From contig CAWHCD010000004.1 of NCBI GenBank assembly GCA_963828015.1, forward strand, positions 124,001-188,000: a stretch of 64,000 nucleotides of DNA, given 5' to 3'. The translations under genes and the position numbers were made by a program. The notes below the pieces were generated by a model. It was not told where the DNA came from. It did not search any database and worked only from the letters and a program-made list of their open reading frames with translations. Shown one piece after another: positions 1-9,359 of the stretch (within the stretch, counting starts at the first letter, position 1; each line of letters begins with the position of its first letter). The DNA comes from CAVPUA01 sp963828015. GTDB taxonomy: Bacteria; Actinomycetota; Actinomycetes; Mycobacteriales; Jatrophihabitantaceae.

Positions 1-1
1 G

Positions 2-493
2 TTGCGCCAGCAGTTCGGCCGCGACTCGATCATCGCCGACGTGCCCGGGGTGTCCCCGTCCTTTGCCCGGCAGGCGGTTCGCTTCGCCGGTGTCGGCCTG
101 CTGAGCACCTTGGCCTACCTGGTGTTGTTCCTGCTCTTCCGCGCTCCGATGGGTGCCCAGGCGGCCAACCTGGTCGCGCTGCTGATCACGGCCATTGCGA
201 ATACTGCGGCCAATCGACGCTTCACCTTCGGCGTGCGCGGCGGCGGGGTGGCCAAGCATCAGCTGCAGGGCTTGGCCGTCTTCGGCCTCGGCCTGATCGT
301 CACCAGTGGAGCGCTGCTGGCGTTGTCGACGTTCGCTACGAACCCCAGCCGGCTCCTGGAGATCAGCGTCCTGATCGGGGCCAACCTCGTCGCGACCCTG
401 CTCCGCTTCGTCCTCATGCGCGAGTGGGTCTTCTCCTCGCGCTCGTCTCGTCCTACCGCGTCTCGTCCCACCGATCAGGAGATCTCCCGATGA
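2..493 (+). CDS. GtrA-family membrane protein (5' end cut by window)
   Basis: Four hydrophobic segments (about residues 31-46, 56-75, 91-109 and 121-144) with the family-typical NRRFTF after the second and RFVLMREWVF at the C-terminus mark the GtrA fold. GtrA proteins are thought to move or hold polyprenyl-phosphate-linked sugars in the membrane. The reading frame is open to the window edge, so the TTG at base 2 is only the first visible codon. The true protein is probably longer and may be a GT2-GtrA fusion. The stop overlaps the ATG of the next gene by four bases (ATGA), which suggests coupling to the GT39 genes that would use such a lipid-linked sugar donor. Confidence 0.75.
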   Translation: MRQQFGRDSIIADVPGVSPSFARQAVRFAGVGLLSTLAYLVLFLLFRAPMGAQAANLVALLITAIANTAANRRFTFGVRGGGVAKHQLQGLAVFGLGLIVTSGALLALSTFATNPSRLLEISVLIGANLVATLLRFVLMREWVFSSRSSRPTASRPTDQEISR

Positions 494-2589
494 GCACCTA
501 CCTTCTCGAACCGCCCGCCTCCGCAGTAGCGACCGCCGAGGTGGCCCCGGCCACCGGCCGGCCCCGCTGGGAGTGGCCGGCACTGGCCGCACTGCTGATC
601 GGCACCGCGGTGCTCTATCTCTGGAACCTGAGTGCCTCGGGCAACGCCAATGATTTCTACGCGGCGGCCGTGCAGGCCGGCACGAAGAGCTGGAAGGCCT
701 TGTTCTACGGCTCATTCGACTCCTCGAACTTCATCACGGTCGACAAGCCACCGGCGTCGCTGTGGCCGATGGAGATCTCCGGACGCATCTTCGGCTTCAA
801 CTCGTGGTCGATGCTGGCCCCGCAAGCGCTCGAAGGGGTGGCCGCCGTCGGCCTGCTCTACGCCGCCGTCCGCCGCTGGTTCGGTCCGGCCGCCGCTCTG
901 CTGGCCGGCGCGCTGCTCGCGCTGACACCGGTCGCCGCGCTGATGTTCCGGTTCAACAACCCGGACGCTCTGATGACGTTGCTCATCGTGGCGGCGGCGT
1001 ACACGACGATCCGGGCGATCGAGAACGCCTCGACCAAGTGGCTCGTGGGCGCCGGCCTGATCATGGGCTTCTCCTTCCTGGCCAAGGGATTGCAGCCGTT
1101 CACCGTGCTGCCGGCTCTGGGAGTGGCCTATCTGGTGGCGGCCCCGACCGGGCTAGGGCGGCGCTGCTGGCAGCTGCTGGCCTCGGGTGCGGCGATCCTG
1201 GTCGGCGCCGGTTGGTGGGTCCTGGCCGTGCAGCTCACGCCGGCCGCCGATCGTCCCTATATCGGTGGATCGACCAACAACAGCGTGCTCGACCTAGCCT
1301 TCGGCTACAACGGCCTGAGCCGGCTGACCGGCGACCAGCAGGGTGGCTCGTTCAGCGGTAGCACCGGCATCGGGCGGCTGTTCAACGCGCTCAACGGCAG
1401 CCAGATCGCCTGGTTGCTGCCGGCGGCCCTGATCGCGATCGTCGCCGTCGTCCTCGTGGCCGGCAAGGCCCCGCGGACCGACCGCCTGCGGGCGTCGGCC
1501 ATCATCTGGGGCGGGTGGATCCTGGTCACCGGTGGGCTGCTCAGCTACGCCGGTGGCGTGATCCACACGTACTACACCGTAGAACTCGCCCCGGCCATCG
1601 CGGCCATGGTGGCCATCGGGGCGGTCACCCTGTGGCGGCGGCGAGCGAACATCAACGCCCGGATGGGTATGGCCGTTGGCGTCGCCGTCACCGGCGGCTG
1701 GACCTACGTCCTGCTCTCGAGGGCCTCGAACTGGAACAGCTGGCTCGGGCCGGTCGTCATGATCGCCACCGTGGTCGCCGTGGTGGCGCTCCTCGTCGCG
1801 CCCTCGCGCTTCGCCTATGTCGGCCTCGTGGCCATCGTCGCTTCGATAATCGCCCTGGCCGCCGGACCCGCGGCGTACGCCGTCTCGACGGCAAATACCG
1901 CGCACACCGGCAGCGTTCCCTCGGCCGGCCCGGCCGCGAGCGGTGCCACCGGTGGCTTTGGCGGCGCGGGCGGCGGCCGTCCGGGCGGCGCCGGCGGACG
2001 GGGTGGAGCGGGTGGCCCTGGCGGCACAGGTGGCACCGGCGGCTTCCCCGGCGGCGCCGGCGGTCCGGGCGGATCGGGAGGTCCCGGTGGGGCCGGCGGC
2101 TTCCCCGGTAGCTCGACGACCGGTGGCTCGACGACCGGTGGCTCGACGACCGGTGAGGCCGCGACCGGTGAGGCCGCAGCGGGCGGGGCCGGATCCGGCA
2201 CCCAGCCCACCGGCGCACCCGGCGGGGGGGCGGGCGGTGGCGGCACGGCCAACAGCGCCCTGACCGCGCTGCTCAAGGCATCGACCACCAAGTGGGCCGC
2301 GGCGACGATCGGCTCGCAGTCGGCCGCTCCCTACGAGCTCGCGAGTGGCAAGGCGGTCATGGCGATCGGTGGCTTCTCCGGCAGCGATCCGTCCATCACG
2401 TTGGCCCAGTTCCAGAAGCTGGTCGAAGCCGGTGAGATCCACTACTTCATCGGTGGCGGCAACACCGGTGGTGGCCCCGGCGGGGGCAGCTCCGCCAACT
2501 CCGCGATCACCAGCTGGGTGTCCTCGCACTACACCGCGACGACCGTCGGCGGGGTCACCGTCTATGACCTGACGAAGGCGACCTCCTGA
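490..2589 (+). CDS. GT39-family (ArnT/YkcB-like) membrane glycosyltransferase
   Basis: This 699-residue polytopic protein transfers a sugar from a polyprenyl-phosphate donor onto an extracytoplasmic acceptor. The hallmarks are an N-terminal DFYAAAVQAG / SWKALFYGSFD loop followed by FITVDKPPASLW (about residues 53-91), then many transmembrane helices to about residue 470. Residues about 480-587 form a Gly/Ser/Thr-rich low-complexity linker encoded by GC-rich repeats, followed by a conserved extracytoplasmic domain ending VTVYDLTKATS. The start is the ATG at 490, which overlaps the upstream GtrA stop; an in-frame TTG further upstream lies inside gtrA and is not credible. The stop overlaps the next ATG by one base (TGATG), so a paralogous GT39 pair is translationally linked. 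The acceptor is unknown. Confidence 0.85.
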   Translation: MSTYLLEPPASAVATAEVAPATGRPRWEWPALAALLIGTAVLYLWNLSASGNANDFYAAAVQAGTKSWKALFYGSFDSSNFITVDKPPASLWPMEISGRIFGFNSWSMLAPQALEGVAAVGLLYAAVRRWFGPAAALLAGALLALTPVAALMFRFNNPDALMTLLIVAAAYTTIRAIENASTKWLVGAGLIMGFSFLAKGLQPFTVLPALGVAYLVAAPTGLGRRCWQLLASGAAILVGAGWWVLAVQLTPAADRPYIGGSTNNSVLDLAFGYNGLSRLTGDQQGGSFSGSTGIGRLFNALNGSQIAWLLPAALIAIVAVVLVAGKAPRTDRLRASAIIWGGWILVTGGLLSYAGGVIHTYYTVELAPAIAAMVAIGAVTLWRRRANINARMGMAVGVAVTGGWTYVLLSRASNWNSWLGPVVMIATVVAVVALLVAPSRFAYVGLVAIVASIIALAAGPAAYAVSTANTAHTGSVPSAGPAASGATGGFGGAGGGRPGGAGGRGGAGGPGGTGGTGGFPGGAGGPGGSGGPGGAGGFPGSSTTGGSTTGGSTTGEAATGEAAAGGAGSGTQPTGAPGGGAGGGGTANSALTALLKASTTKWAAATIGSQSAAPYELASGKAVMAIGGFSGSDPSITLAQFQKLVEAGEIHYFIGGGNTGGGPGGGSSANSAITSWVSSHYTATTVGGVTVYDLTKATS
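2111..2155 (+). repeat. Three exact tandem copies of a 15-bp unit
   Basis: The unit GCTCGACGACCGGTG occurs three times without a gap and is followed by a diverged fourth copy. It encodes an STTGG repeat in the low-complexity linker of the GT39 protein. Because the unit is a multiple of three, copy-number change would keep the frame. Confidence 0.85.
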
Positions 2590-4719
2590 TGACCACGCTC
2601 GAACATCCGCCCGCTTCCGTCCTGCCCCCCGATCCCCACCCCGCGCCGAGTGGGCGCTCAGACGCCGAGTGGGCGCCGGCAACTGACCACTCGGCGCGCA
2701 AGTGGCCACTCGGCGGCAAGGGGTGGGAGCGACTGACCTTCGGCGGTCTGCTCCTGGGCACCGCGATGCTCTACCTGATCGGGCTGTCCAAGTCGGGCTG
2801 GGCCAACCAGTTCTATGCCGCGGCGGTCCAGTCAGGCAGCAAGAGCTGGAAGGCGATGCTGTTCGGATCGCTGGATTCGGGCAACTTCATCACCGTCGAC
2901 AAGCCGCCCGCGGCGCTATGGGTCATGGACCTGTCGGCGCGGATATTCGGCGTCAACTCGTGGTCGATCCTGGTACCGCAGGCGCTGGAGGGGGTAGCCG
3001 CGGTGGCCATCCTGTATCTGGCCGTCAAACGGGTGTCGACGCACACCGCCGGGCTGCTCGCCGGCGCGATCCTGGCCACGACGCCGGTCGCCGCGCTGAT
3101 GTTCCGCTTCGACAACCCGGACGCGCTGCTCGTGCTGCTGATGACCGCGGCCGGCTACGCCACCGTGCGAGCCATCGAGAAGGCCAGCGTGCGCTGGCTG
3201 ATGCTGGTCGGCGCGCTACTGGGCTTCGCGTTTCTCACCAAGATGCTGCAGGGCCTGCTCGTCGTGCCGGCGTTCGGAGCCGCGTACCTGGTCGCAGCAC
3301 CGACCGATATGTGGGCGCGGGTGCGGCACACGCTTGCCGCCTTCGCCGCGTTGATCGTGTCCGCCGGGTGGTGGATCGCCCTCGTCGAGTTCTGGCCGGC
3401 CGGGTCCCGCCCCTACATCGGCGGTACCAACCACAACTCGATCCTGGAACTGGCGTTCGGTTACAACGGCATCGGCCGCCTCACCGGCGGCAGCAACAAC
3501 GGCAGCGTCGGTGGAGGCACGGGCGGGTTCTCCTCCACCGAGACCGGCTGGACCCGGCTCTTCGGCATCCGAGATGGGTACGCAGATCAGCTGGTTGCTG
3601 CCCGCCGCGCTCATCTCGATCGGTGCGCTGATCTGGCTGACGCTGGGGCCGTCCACGCACCGACATCCTGCGGGCCAGCACGATCGTCTGGGGCGGCTGG
3701 CTGCTCGTCACCGGCGATCGTGCTCAGCTTCGCCAGCGGCATCATCCACCCGTACTACACGGTGGCCCTCGCTCCGGCGATCGCCGCCTGCGTCGGTCTC
3801 GGGGTGGGGATGCTGTGGCGCGAGCGGGGCCTAGACGCCGCTCGGTGGGTGCTTGCGGCGATCATCGCCGCCGGAGCCGTGGTGGACGTTCGAGCTGCTC
3901 GGACGGGCCGAACTGGCACCCCGAACTGCGCTGGCTGGTGCTTGCTCTCCGGCGCGGTCGCCGTACTGGCCATCTTCCTGGCCCCGACGCGTTGGGCGGC
4001 GCATCGTGTTCGTAGCGGTGCCAGCCGATCGCCTTGGCGTTGCTGGCCGGGCCGACCGCCTACGCGGTGCAGACGGCCTCGACCGCGCACACCGGCGCGA
4101 TCCCGTCCGCGGGTCCGTCCTCCGGTGGGGCCTTCGGCGGTGGGCGCGGTGGCGGCGGGTTCGGCGGCGGCCGGCCCGGCGGCGGAGCAGGCGGTGCTGG
4201 AGCAGCCGGTGGAGCACCCGGAGGCGCGGCACCCGGAGGTGGAGCACCCGGAGCTCGGGGTGCAAACGCACCGACCGGCACGGGCGGTGGCACCGGTGGG
4301 TTCGCCGGCGGCCAAGGCACCGGCGGTGGCCCGGGCGGCGGGGGCGGCGGCGGCCTGGGCGGCGCCACGAGCGTCAGCGCGGCGCTGAAGTCGGCCCTGA
4401 GCGCGAATGCCTCGAAGTACGAGTGGGCGGCCGCGACCACGGGCGACAACGAGGCGGCTTCCCTGGAACTGGGCAGCGGCGAGTCGGTGATGGCGCTGGG
4501 TGGCTACAACGGCACCGATCCGGCCATCTCGCTGAGCCGCGTTCGAGAAGCTGGTCGCCGCCGGCAAAGATCCACTACTACGTCGCCGACTCGAGTGGGT
4601 TCATCGGCTCAACCAGTGCGCAGAGCTCGACGGCGTACGCAATCGAGCAGTGGGTCCAGACGCACTACACGGCGCAGACCATCGGCGGCACCACCGTCTA
4701 CGACCTGACGCCCAGCTAG
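2589..4719 (+). pseudogene. Second GT39-family glycosyltransferase, broken by several frameshifts
   Basis: This is a tandem paralogue of the gene at 490. It repeats the same blocks (QFYAAAVQSGSKSWKAMLF, FITVDKPPAALW, RPYIGGTNHNSILELAFGYN) and has the same Gly-rich linker and C-terminal domain ending TVYDLTPS. The frame is intact from the ATG at 2589 to about 3565. Homology then jumps between all three frames near 3570, 3650, 3885, 3905, 3950, 4010, 4030, 4535 and 4570. No frame carries the whole protein. So many indels in about 1 kb fit consensus errors better than natural decay, because the codon-level similarity to the paralogue stays high between breaks. Residues about 19-43 are encoded by a dispersed palindromic repeat (2645-2716) and have no counterpart in the paralogue. 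Confidence 0.75.
2645..2716. repeat. Dispersed palindromic repeat, copy A (inside a coding region)
   Basis: Two direct copies of a GCCGAGTGGGCGC-type core (2645-2657 and 2663-2677) are followed by two inverted cores CCACTCGGCG (2687-2696 and 2706-2715). A 10-bp stem can form between 2663-2672 and 2687-2696. The same arrangement recurs at 49136-49207. Here it lies just after the start codon of the second GT39 gene and is read in frame. Confidence 0.8.
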
Positions 4720-4722
4720 ACC

Positions 4723-4741
4723 CCACCCTGACCCTGGGTGG
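4723..4741. terminator. Possible short hairpin terminator between convergent genes
   Basis: CCACCC and GGGTGG form a 6-bp stem around a 7-base loop, in the 38-base gap between the convergent GT39 gene and ccsB. There is no U-tract, so this is a weak call resting mainly on position. Confidence 0.35.
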
Positions 4742-4757
4742 AACGGACGAGCGGCGG

Positions 4758-5766
4758 CTAGTTCAGGCCGGCGTAGGAGTGCAGGCCCGAGATGACGATG
4801 TTGACCACGAAGAAGTTGAACGTCATGGCCGCGAAGCCGAGCAGGTTGATCCAGGCGGCGCGTACCCTTCCAGCCCGGCGGTGGCCCGCGCGTGCAGGTA
4901 CGCGGCGTAGATGACCCAGGCGATGAACGCCCAGGTCTCCTTCGGGTCCCAGCCCCAGTACCGGCCCCAGGCCGCCTCGGCCCAGATCGCGCCGCAGATG
5001 ATGCCGAAGGTGTAGATCGGGAAGGCGAACGCGACCATGCCGGTAGGCCGCCTTGTCCAGCGTCGCCGGGCGGGCTGAGCATCGGACCGATCGGCCGGAG
5101 AAGCGCGTCGGCAGCCCGGCGGCCGACCCGGCGCGTCGTAACGACGCACGCACAGGAACAGGATCGTCAGCACCGAGCTGGTCATCAGGATGCCCTCGGA
5201 CGACGGCGGCGGCGGTGACGTGAATGGCCAGCCAGTAGGACTGCAGGGCGGGCACGAGCGGCGAGGCCTTGCGAGTACAAGACCGTCCCGGCCAGGAACA
5301 TGATCAGCACGACCGGGAACATCACGAACAGGCCGAGGTAACGGATCTGGGGCATCCGGGCCATGCCGACCAGGAAGGCAATGACGGCGATCACGCCCAC
5401 CACGGACGCGAACTCGTACATGTTGCTCCACGGCACCTCGTCCACGGCCACACCGCGGATGGCGATCGAGCTCAGGTGGATGAGGACGCCGATGATGGTG
5501 ACGACGACGGCGGCCCGGCCGAAGCGCTCGCCCGCCGCGCCGCGCGAGGTGGTCACCGGCGCCTGATCGGCCGGCGGCAATCCCGACGGCGCCGACCCGC
5601 CCGCGCCGGCCCCGACGAGCTCGCGCTGCGGGGCGGACTCGGCCACCCGGCCGCGGCGGCCGAAGGCGTACTCGCCCGCGTAGCCGATCATCGCCAGGGA
5701 GTAGGTCGCGATGGCCGTCGTGAACAGCGTGTCGGACACGTGCGCGAGGCTGGTGTTGACAACCAT
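4758..5766 (-). pseudogene. ccsB: CcsB/ResC-type cytochrome c haem-handling protein, frameshifted
   Basis: This System II cytochrome c biogenesis protein carries haem across the membrane for attachment to apocytochromes with ResB. The WWD-family signature RYWGWDPKETWAFI is present near 4930-4970, preceded by transmembrane segments (TTAIATYSLAMIGYAGEYAF; VVVTIIGVLIHLSSIAIRG). The C-terminus NFFVVNIVISGLHSYAGLN also fits the family. The ATG at 5766 follows the resB stop by two bases. Homology switches frame near 5265, 5210, about 5060-5130 and 4870. The gene is normally needed for c-type cytochromes and its partners are intact, so sequence error is more likely than loss. It is the last gene of the haem/cytochrome unit. 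Confidence 0.8.
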
Positions 5767-5768
5767 GC

Positions 5769-7325
5769 TCAGTCCTTCCCTGCGGGGACAGGTTCTCGGG
5801 CCGGCTCGACCGGAGGGCCGCACGATCGCAGCCGTTCAAGCCAACCAGCAAACTCTTCGGTGAAGTTGCCCGAATCGCTGCGCGCCAACCCGCCGACCGT
5901 CACTACGGTAGGCGACGAGGAGTCTGTGAATGAGGCCGGGCCGACCTTTATCCACATCCGCCGCCGCCGAATCGACAGCGAGCCGATCAGCCCGACCACC
6001 ATGGCGGCCGCGGCGGCCAGCAGGTAGGCCTGCGACGGGTCGTGGCTGACCTGCAATCCCGCCCACTGGGTGTAACCGTCGAAGGTCACCGAGACCCCGC
6101 TCGGCAGGGTGACCGTCTGCCCGATCTTAAGGTTGGCCGTGCCGACCTGCTTGAGGTTGGTGGTGTCCAGGGCGTACACCGAGTGCGTGCTCGACCCGGC
6201 GTCGCCGGTGTAGATCGTAATGGCCAGTACCGGGTTGGACGGCTGCGGCCCGGCCGAGGTGACGATCGACGTGGAGGTGATCGCACCGCCGTCCTGGGCG
6301 ATGCCGTCGGGCGCGAACAGGCCTTCGATGCCGAGGTCCTGTTTCGCCCCGCCCTTGCCCAGCTCCTGGAAGGCGCCCTGCGAGAGCAGCGTGGACGGGT
6401 CGCTCGGGATGAAGTCGGCCGTGTCGGTCCGCTTGCTGCCATCGGGCATGGTGAAGGAGATCGTCGGCGAGAAGCCGTGGCTGATCAGGTAGACGCGGTC
6501 GCCCTGCAGCCGCAGCGGGTGGTTGACCTTGATGACGTCGGTATGCGCGGTGTCGTCGTCGGCCGGGCCGTACTTGACGTTCGCGGCGAAGTTCGACGGT
6601 TCGTCGGATGACGTGTAATCAGCGGTGAACTTGGTCAGCGACATGCAGAACGGCGCCGGTGAAACCTTGCCCTGCTGGGCGAATCGGCCCAGGTGCGAGG
6701 TGTCGTACTGGCTGAACTCGTTGCAGAAGGACGAGCCGGTGCGCAGCACGCGCGAGCCCTCGTAGCTGTACGTCCGGCCGATGGCGATCGCGACCAGGGC
6801 CACCAGCAGGGCGACGTGAAAGATCAGGTTGCCTGTCTCGCGGCTGTAGCCCTTCTCGGCCGACAGCACGATCACCCCGCCGTCCTGCTCGCGGCGCACC
6901 ACCCGCCAGCGCCGGCCCAGCGTCGAGCGAGCCGCCGCGGCGAACTCGGCGGGGGTGGCCGAGGTCTCGAACGAGCCCGATTCGGGAAGTCGGTTCAGGT
7001 GCTTGGGCGCGGGCAGCGGCTTGGCCCGCATGGCCCGGGCGTGGACGCGGATGCGCGGGATAAGGCAGCCGATCAGGGAGATGAACAGCAGCAAGTAGAT
7101 GGCGGCGAACCAGGGCGCGCCGAAGACGTCGAACATCCCGATCCGGTCGAGGAAGGTCCCCCACCAGCCGTGCGAGGCGATCCAGGACGCGGTCTTCGTG
7201 GGGTTCAGCGGACGCTGGGGCAGCAACGAACCCGGGACGGCCGCGATCGCCAGCAGGAACAGCAGGATCAGCGCGGTGCGCATGCTGATCAACCGGCGCC
7301 AGACCCGGCGGACGAACCTGATCAC
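5769..7325 (-). CDS. resB: ResB-family cytochrome c biogenesis protein
   Basis: This 518-residue membrane protein works with CcsB in the System II haem lyase complex. It begins with a basic stretch and a first helix (ALILLFLLAIAAVPGSLLPQ, about residues 19-38), then the second helix AAIYLLLFISLIGCLIPRI. A third helix (LIFHVALLVALVAIAIGRTY) precedes a large extracytoplasmic domain, and a final helix AYLLAAAAAMVVGLIGSL precedes the cytoplasmic tail. The start is the GTG at 7325, which overlaps the ccdA stop (GTGA). The open frame runs a further 300 bases upstream but there encodes ccdA antiphase sequence. Length and helix order match actinobacterial ResB. Confidence 0.9.
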   Translation of the reverse strand: MIRFVRRVWRRLISMRTALILLFLLAIAAVPGSLLPQRPLNPTKTASWIASHGWWGTFLDRIGMFDVFGAPWFAAIYLLLFISLIGCLIPRIRVHARAMRAKPLPAPKHLNRLPESGSFETSATPAEFAAAARSTLGRRWRVVRREQDGGVIVLSAEKGYSRETGNLIFHVALLVALVAIAIGRTYSYEGSRVLRTGSSFCNEFSQYDTSHLGRFAQQGKVSPAPFCMSLTKFTADYTSSDEPSNFAANVKYGPADDDTAHTDVIKVNHPLRLQGDRVYLISHGFSPTISFTMPDGSKRTDTADFIPSDPSTLLSQGAFQELGKGGAKQDLGIEGLFAPDGIAQDGGAITSTSIVTSAGPQPSNPVLAITIYTGDAGSSTHSVYALDTTNLKQVGTANLKIGQTVTLPSGVSVTFDGYTQWAGLQVSHDPSQAYLLAAAAAMVVGLIGSLSIRRRRMWIKVGPASFTDSSSPTVVTVGGLARSDSGNFTEEFAGWLERLRSCGPPVEPAREPVPAGKD

Positions 7326-8083
7326 AGGTCGGCCCCGACCCCGGCGGTACCGAAATCGTCGCGCAGCAGGTTCATCCAGTGATCCCAGGTGCCGGACAAC
7401 AGCAGCACCCCCATCAGCACGAGCATGGCTCCGCCGATGCGGCTCACGGCGGCCCGGTGACGGCGCACGAACCCGAGCGCGCCGCTGACCCACCCGAAGC
7501 CGAGGGCGACCAGGATGAACGGAACGCCCAATCCGAGGCAGTAGGCGAACATCAGAATCGACCCGCGCGCGGCCGAGCTCTGCACGAACGCCATCGAGTA
7601 GACCGCGCTGAACGTCGGCGTCAGGCACGGCCCCCACGCCAGCCCGAAGGTCGCACCGAGCAGCGGCGCACCGACGAGCCCGGCCGGGGCCCGCCAGTGC
7701 ACCTTGTACTCGCGCTGCAGCAAGGGCAGCCAGCCCATGAACGCCAGCCCGAAGATGATCGTGATGACGCCCAGCACCCGTTCGATCATCAACCGGTCAT
7801 TGCGAATGTGTGCGCCGAGCGCCCCGAACAGCACCCCGGCCAGGACGAACACCGCGGAGAAGCCGAGGACGAACAAAAAGGCGCCCAGGACCATCCGGCG
7901 CTGATTGCGATCCTCCTCGGCCCCCGAGAGGCCAGCCACATAGGACAGGTAGCCGGGCACGAGCGGCAACACGCACGGCGACAGGAAGCCGATCAGCCCG
8001 ACCAGCGCGGCCACGCCGACCGCCACGACCAGCGGCCCGTCCTGCACGGCGTGGGTGAACGTCGCGGTGGCGAGAGTGCTCAC
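7322..8083 (-). CDS. ccdA: CcdA-type thiol-disulfide transmembrane protein
   Basis: This 253-residue, roughly six-helix protein passes electrons from cytoplasmic thioredoxin across the membrane, to keep ResA and apocytochrome cysteines reduced. The family signature FLSPCVLPLVPGYLSYVAG (about residues 30-48) has the first redox cysteine before Pro. The second is in the ATFGLAWGPCLTPTFSAVYS block. The GTG start at 8083 overlaps the resA stop (GTGA), and the stop overlaps the resB GTG. Its place between resA and resB is typical of actinobacterial System II loci. Confidence 0.92.
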   Translation of the reverse strand: MSTLATATFTHAVQDGPLVVAVGVAALVGLIGFLSPCVLPLVPGYLSYVAGLSGAEEDRNQRRMVLGAFLFVLGFSAVFVLAGVLFGALGAHIRNDRLMIERVLGVITIIFGLAFMGWLPLLQREYKVHWRAPAGLVGAPLLGATFGLAWGPCLTPTFSAVYSMAFVQSSAARGSILMFAYCLGLGVPFILVALGFGWVSGALGFVRRHRAAVSRIGGAMLVLMGVLLLSGTWDHWMNLLRDDFGTAGVGADL

Positions 8084-8658
8084 GACTCGGCGGACAGCTT
8101 GGTCAGGACCGGTTGCAGATCCGCCGCCTGCAGCTCCTGCAGATAGACGGCGGCGACCCGGTGTTGTTTGTCCAGCACCACGGTGAACGGCAACCCGCCG
8201 GAGGGGATCTTGCCCAGGGCGAGCGCGACCTTGCCGGGCTCGTCGACCACGATCGGATAGCTGATGTCGTTGTCGGAGACGAAGGCCTTGGCCGAACTCA
8301 ACGACGCGTCCTTGGTGTTGACCCCGACGAAATCGGTCTGCGCCTTGTCCTGGCGATAGAGCAGATCCAGGCCCGGCATCTCGCTGCGGCACGGGCTGCA
8401 CCAGGAGGCCCAGAAGTTCAGCACGACGACCTTGCCGGCGTCAGAGCTCAGGTTGTAGGTGCCGCCATTGAGAAGCGTGCCGGTGAGGTCGCCCGCGCTC
8501 TTGCGATCACCCGGCGCGATCGTCTGCCCGAGCTTGGTCGCCGAGTGGAACTGGTACAAACTGCCCTCGCCCTGAGCCACCGCGTCCTTGCCGGTGCAGC
8601 CGGCGAGCACGAAGGCACACGCGAGCAGCGCGAGGGCAACACATCGGCGGGCAGACAT
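8080..8658 (-). CDS. resA: ResA-like thioredoxin-fold lipoprotein
   Basis: This extracytoplasmic thiol-disulfide oxidoreductase reduces the CXXCH haem-binding cysteines of apocytochrome c. The ATG at 8658 gives a 192-residue protein with an ideal lipoprotein signal (short basic start, hydrophobic core, lipobox LAGC at about residues 20-23). The active site is ASWCSPCRSEMP (CSPC) after VVVLNFWA, in an AhpC/TSA-Redoxin fold. The cis-proline region (SGGLPFTVVLD) is also present. An in-frame upstream start would place a hydrophilic leader ahead of the signal peptide and is disfavoured. It lies 62 bases after the phosphatase gene and overlaps ccdA. Confidence 0.9.
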   Translation of the reverse strand: MSARRCVALALLACAFVLAGCTGKDAVAQGEGSLYQFHSATKLGQTIAPGDRKSAGDLTGTLLNGGTYNLSSDAGKVVVLNFWASWCSPCRSEMPGLDLLYRQDKAQTDFVGVNTKDASLSSAKAFVSDNDISYPIVVDEPGKVALALGKIPSGGLPFTVVLDKQHRVAAVYLQELQAADLQPVLTKLSAES

Positions 8659-8720
8659 GAGGTCTCCAGTGTGCAAGACGCAGCTAAGAGCGCCCAATCG
8701 GGCTCAGCCAGCCAGCAACT

Positions 8721-9359
8721 TCAAGCGCCGCCGACGTAGTCCTTGGGCGTCGCCCCAGCCGGTTCGGCGTAGTCCACCCGCACGACGACCTCCCCGTCGA
8801 AGGTCAGCGAGGTGACCGAGGCCAGCCCGCACTCACGCCGCCGCGGGTCGTGGAAGAGCCGCTTGCCCTCCACGTAGCGGCGCAGGGCCACGATCGGCAG
8901 CTGATGACTCACACAGGCCGCCTCGACCTCCGGGCCGAGTTGCTCGACCTCGATCCGGGCCCGGTTGGCCGCCGCCAGCATCCGGGCCGCTACCTCGGCG
9001 TACGGCTCGCCCCATGAGGGCCGGAACGGGTTGCGGTAGTACTTCAGGTTGGCCGGGTCGCGGAACAGGCCCTTTCCGCCGGCCACCGCCTGGCCCTCGA
9101 GCTCGTTGGCCGCCTCGATCAGGCCCGGGTCGATGATGACGCTGAGATTGCGCGCCTCGGCCAGTGGCGCGGCGGTCTGTTGGGCCCGTTCCAGGGGCGA
9201 ACTGGACAGGTAGCCGATCCGCCGCTGCGCCAGGTAGGCCGCCGTCATCGCCGCCTGTTCGATGCCGTGCTCGGACAAGCCGAAGCCGGGCAGCCGTCCG
9301 TACAGCACGCGGTCGGGGTTGTAGACCTCGCCGTGGCGAATCACGTGCACGACCGTCAC
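8721..9359 (-). CDS. Histidine phosphatase (phosphoglycerate mutase-like)
   Basis: This 212-residue member of the histidine phosphatase superfamily has the phosphohistidine motif VIRHGEV at residues about 5-11 and SSPLERAQQTA about 45 residues later. The second catalytic histidine is in VSHQLPIVALRRY. The substrate is not evident. The GTG start overlaps the hemL stop (GTGA). Homologues sit between hemL and resA in many actinomycetes, so an indirect role in haem or cytochrome assembly is possible but unproven. Confidence 0.85.
   Translation of the reverse strand: MTVVHVIRHGEVYNPDRVLYGRLPGFGLSEHGIEQAAMTAAYLAQRRIGYLSSSPLERAQQTAAPLAEARNLSVIIDPGLIEAANELEGQAVAGGKGLFRDPANLKYYRNPFRPSWGEPYAEVAARMLAAANRARIEVEQLGPEVEAACVSHQLPIVALRRYVEGKRLFHDPRRRECGLASVTSLTFDGEVVVRVDYAEPAGATPKDYVGGA

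Noticed and set aside
2111..2170. Short direct repeats as a CRISPR array
   Set aside because: Units are contiguous 15-mers without spacers, in frame inside a Gly-rich linker.
1294..2709. 471-codon minus-strand open frame opposite the GT39 gene
   Set aside because: It is a shadow of high-GC codon use: Arg/Gly/Asp-rich, no domain, and the plus strand carries a clear membrane enzyme.
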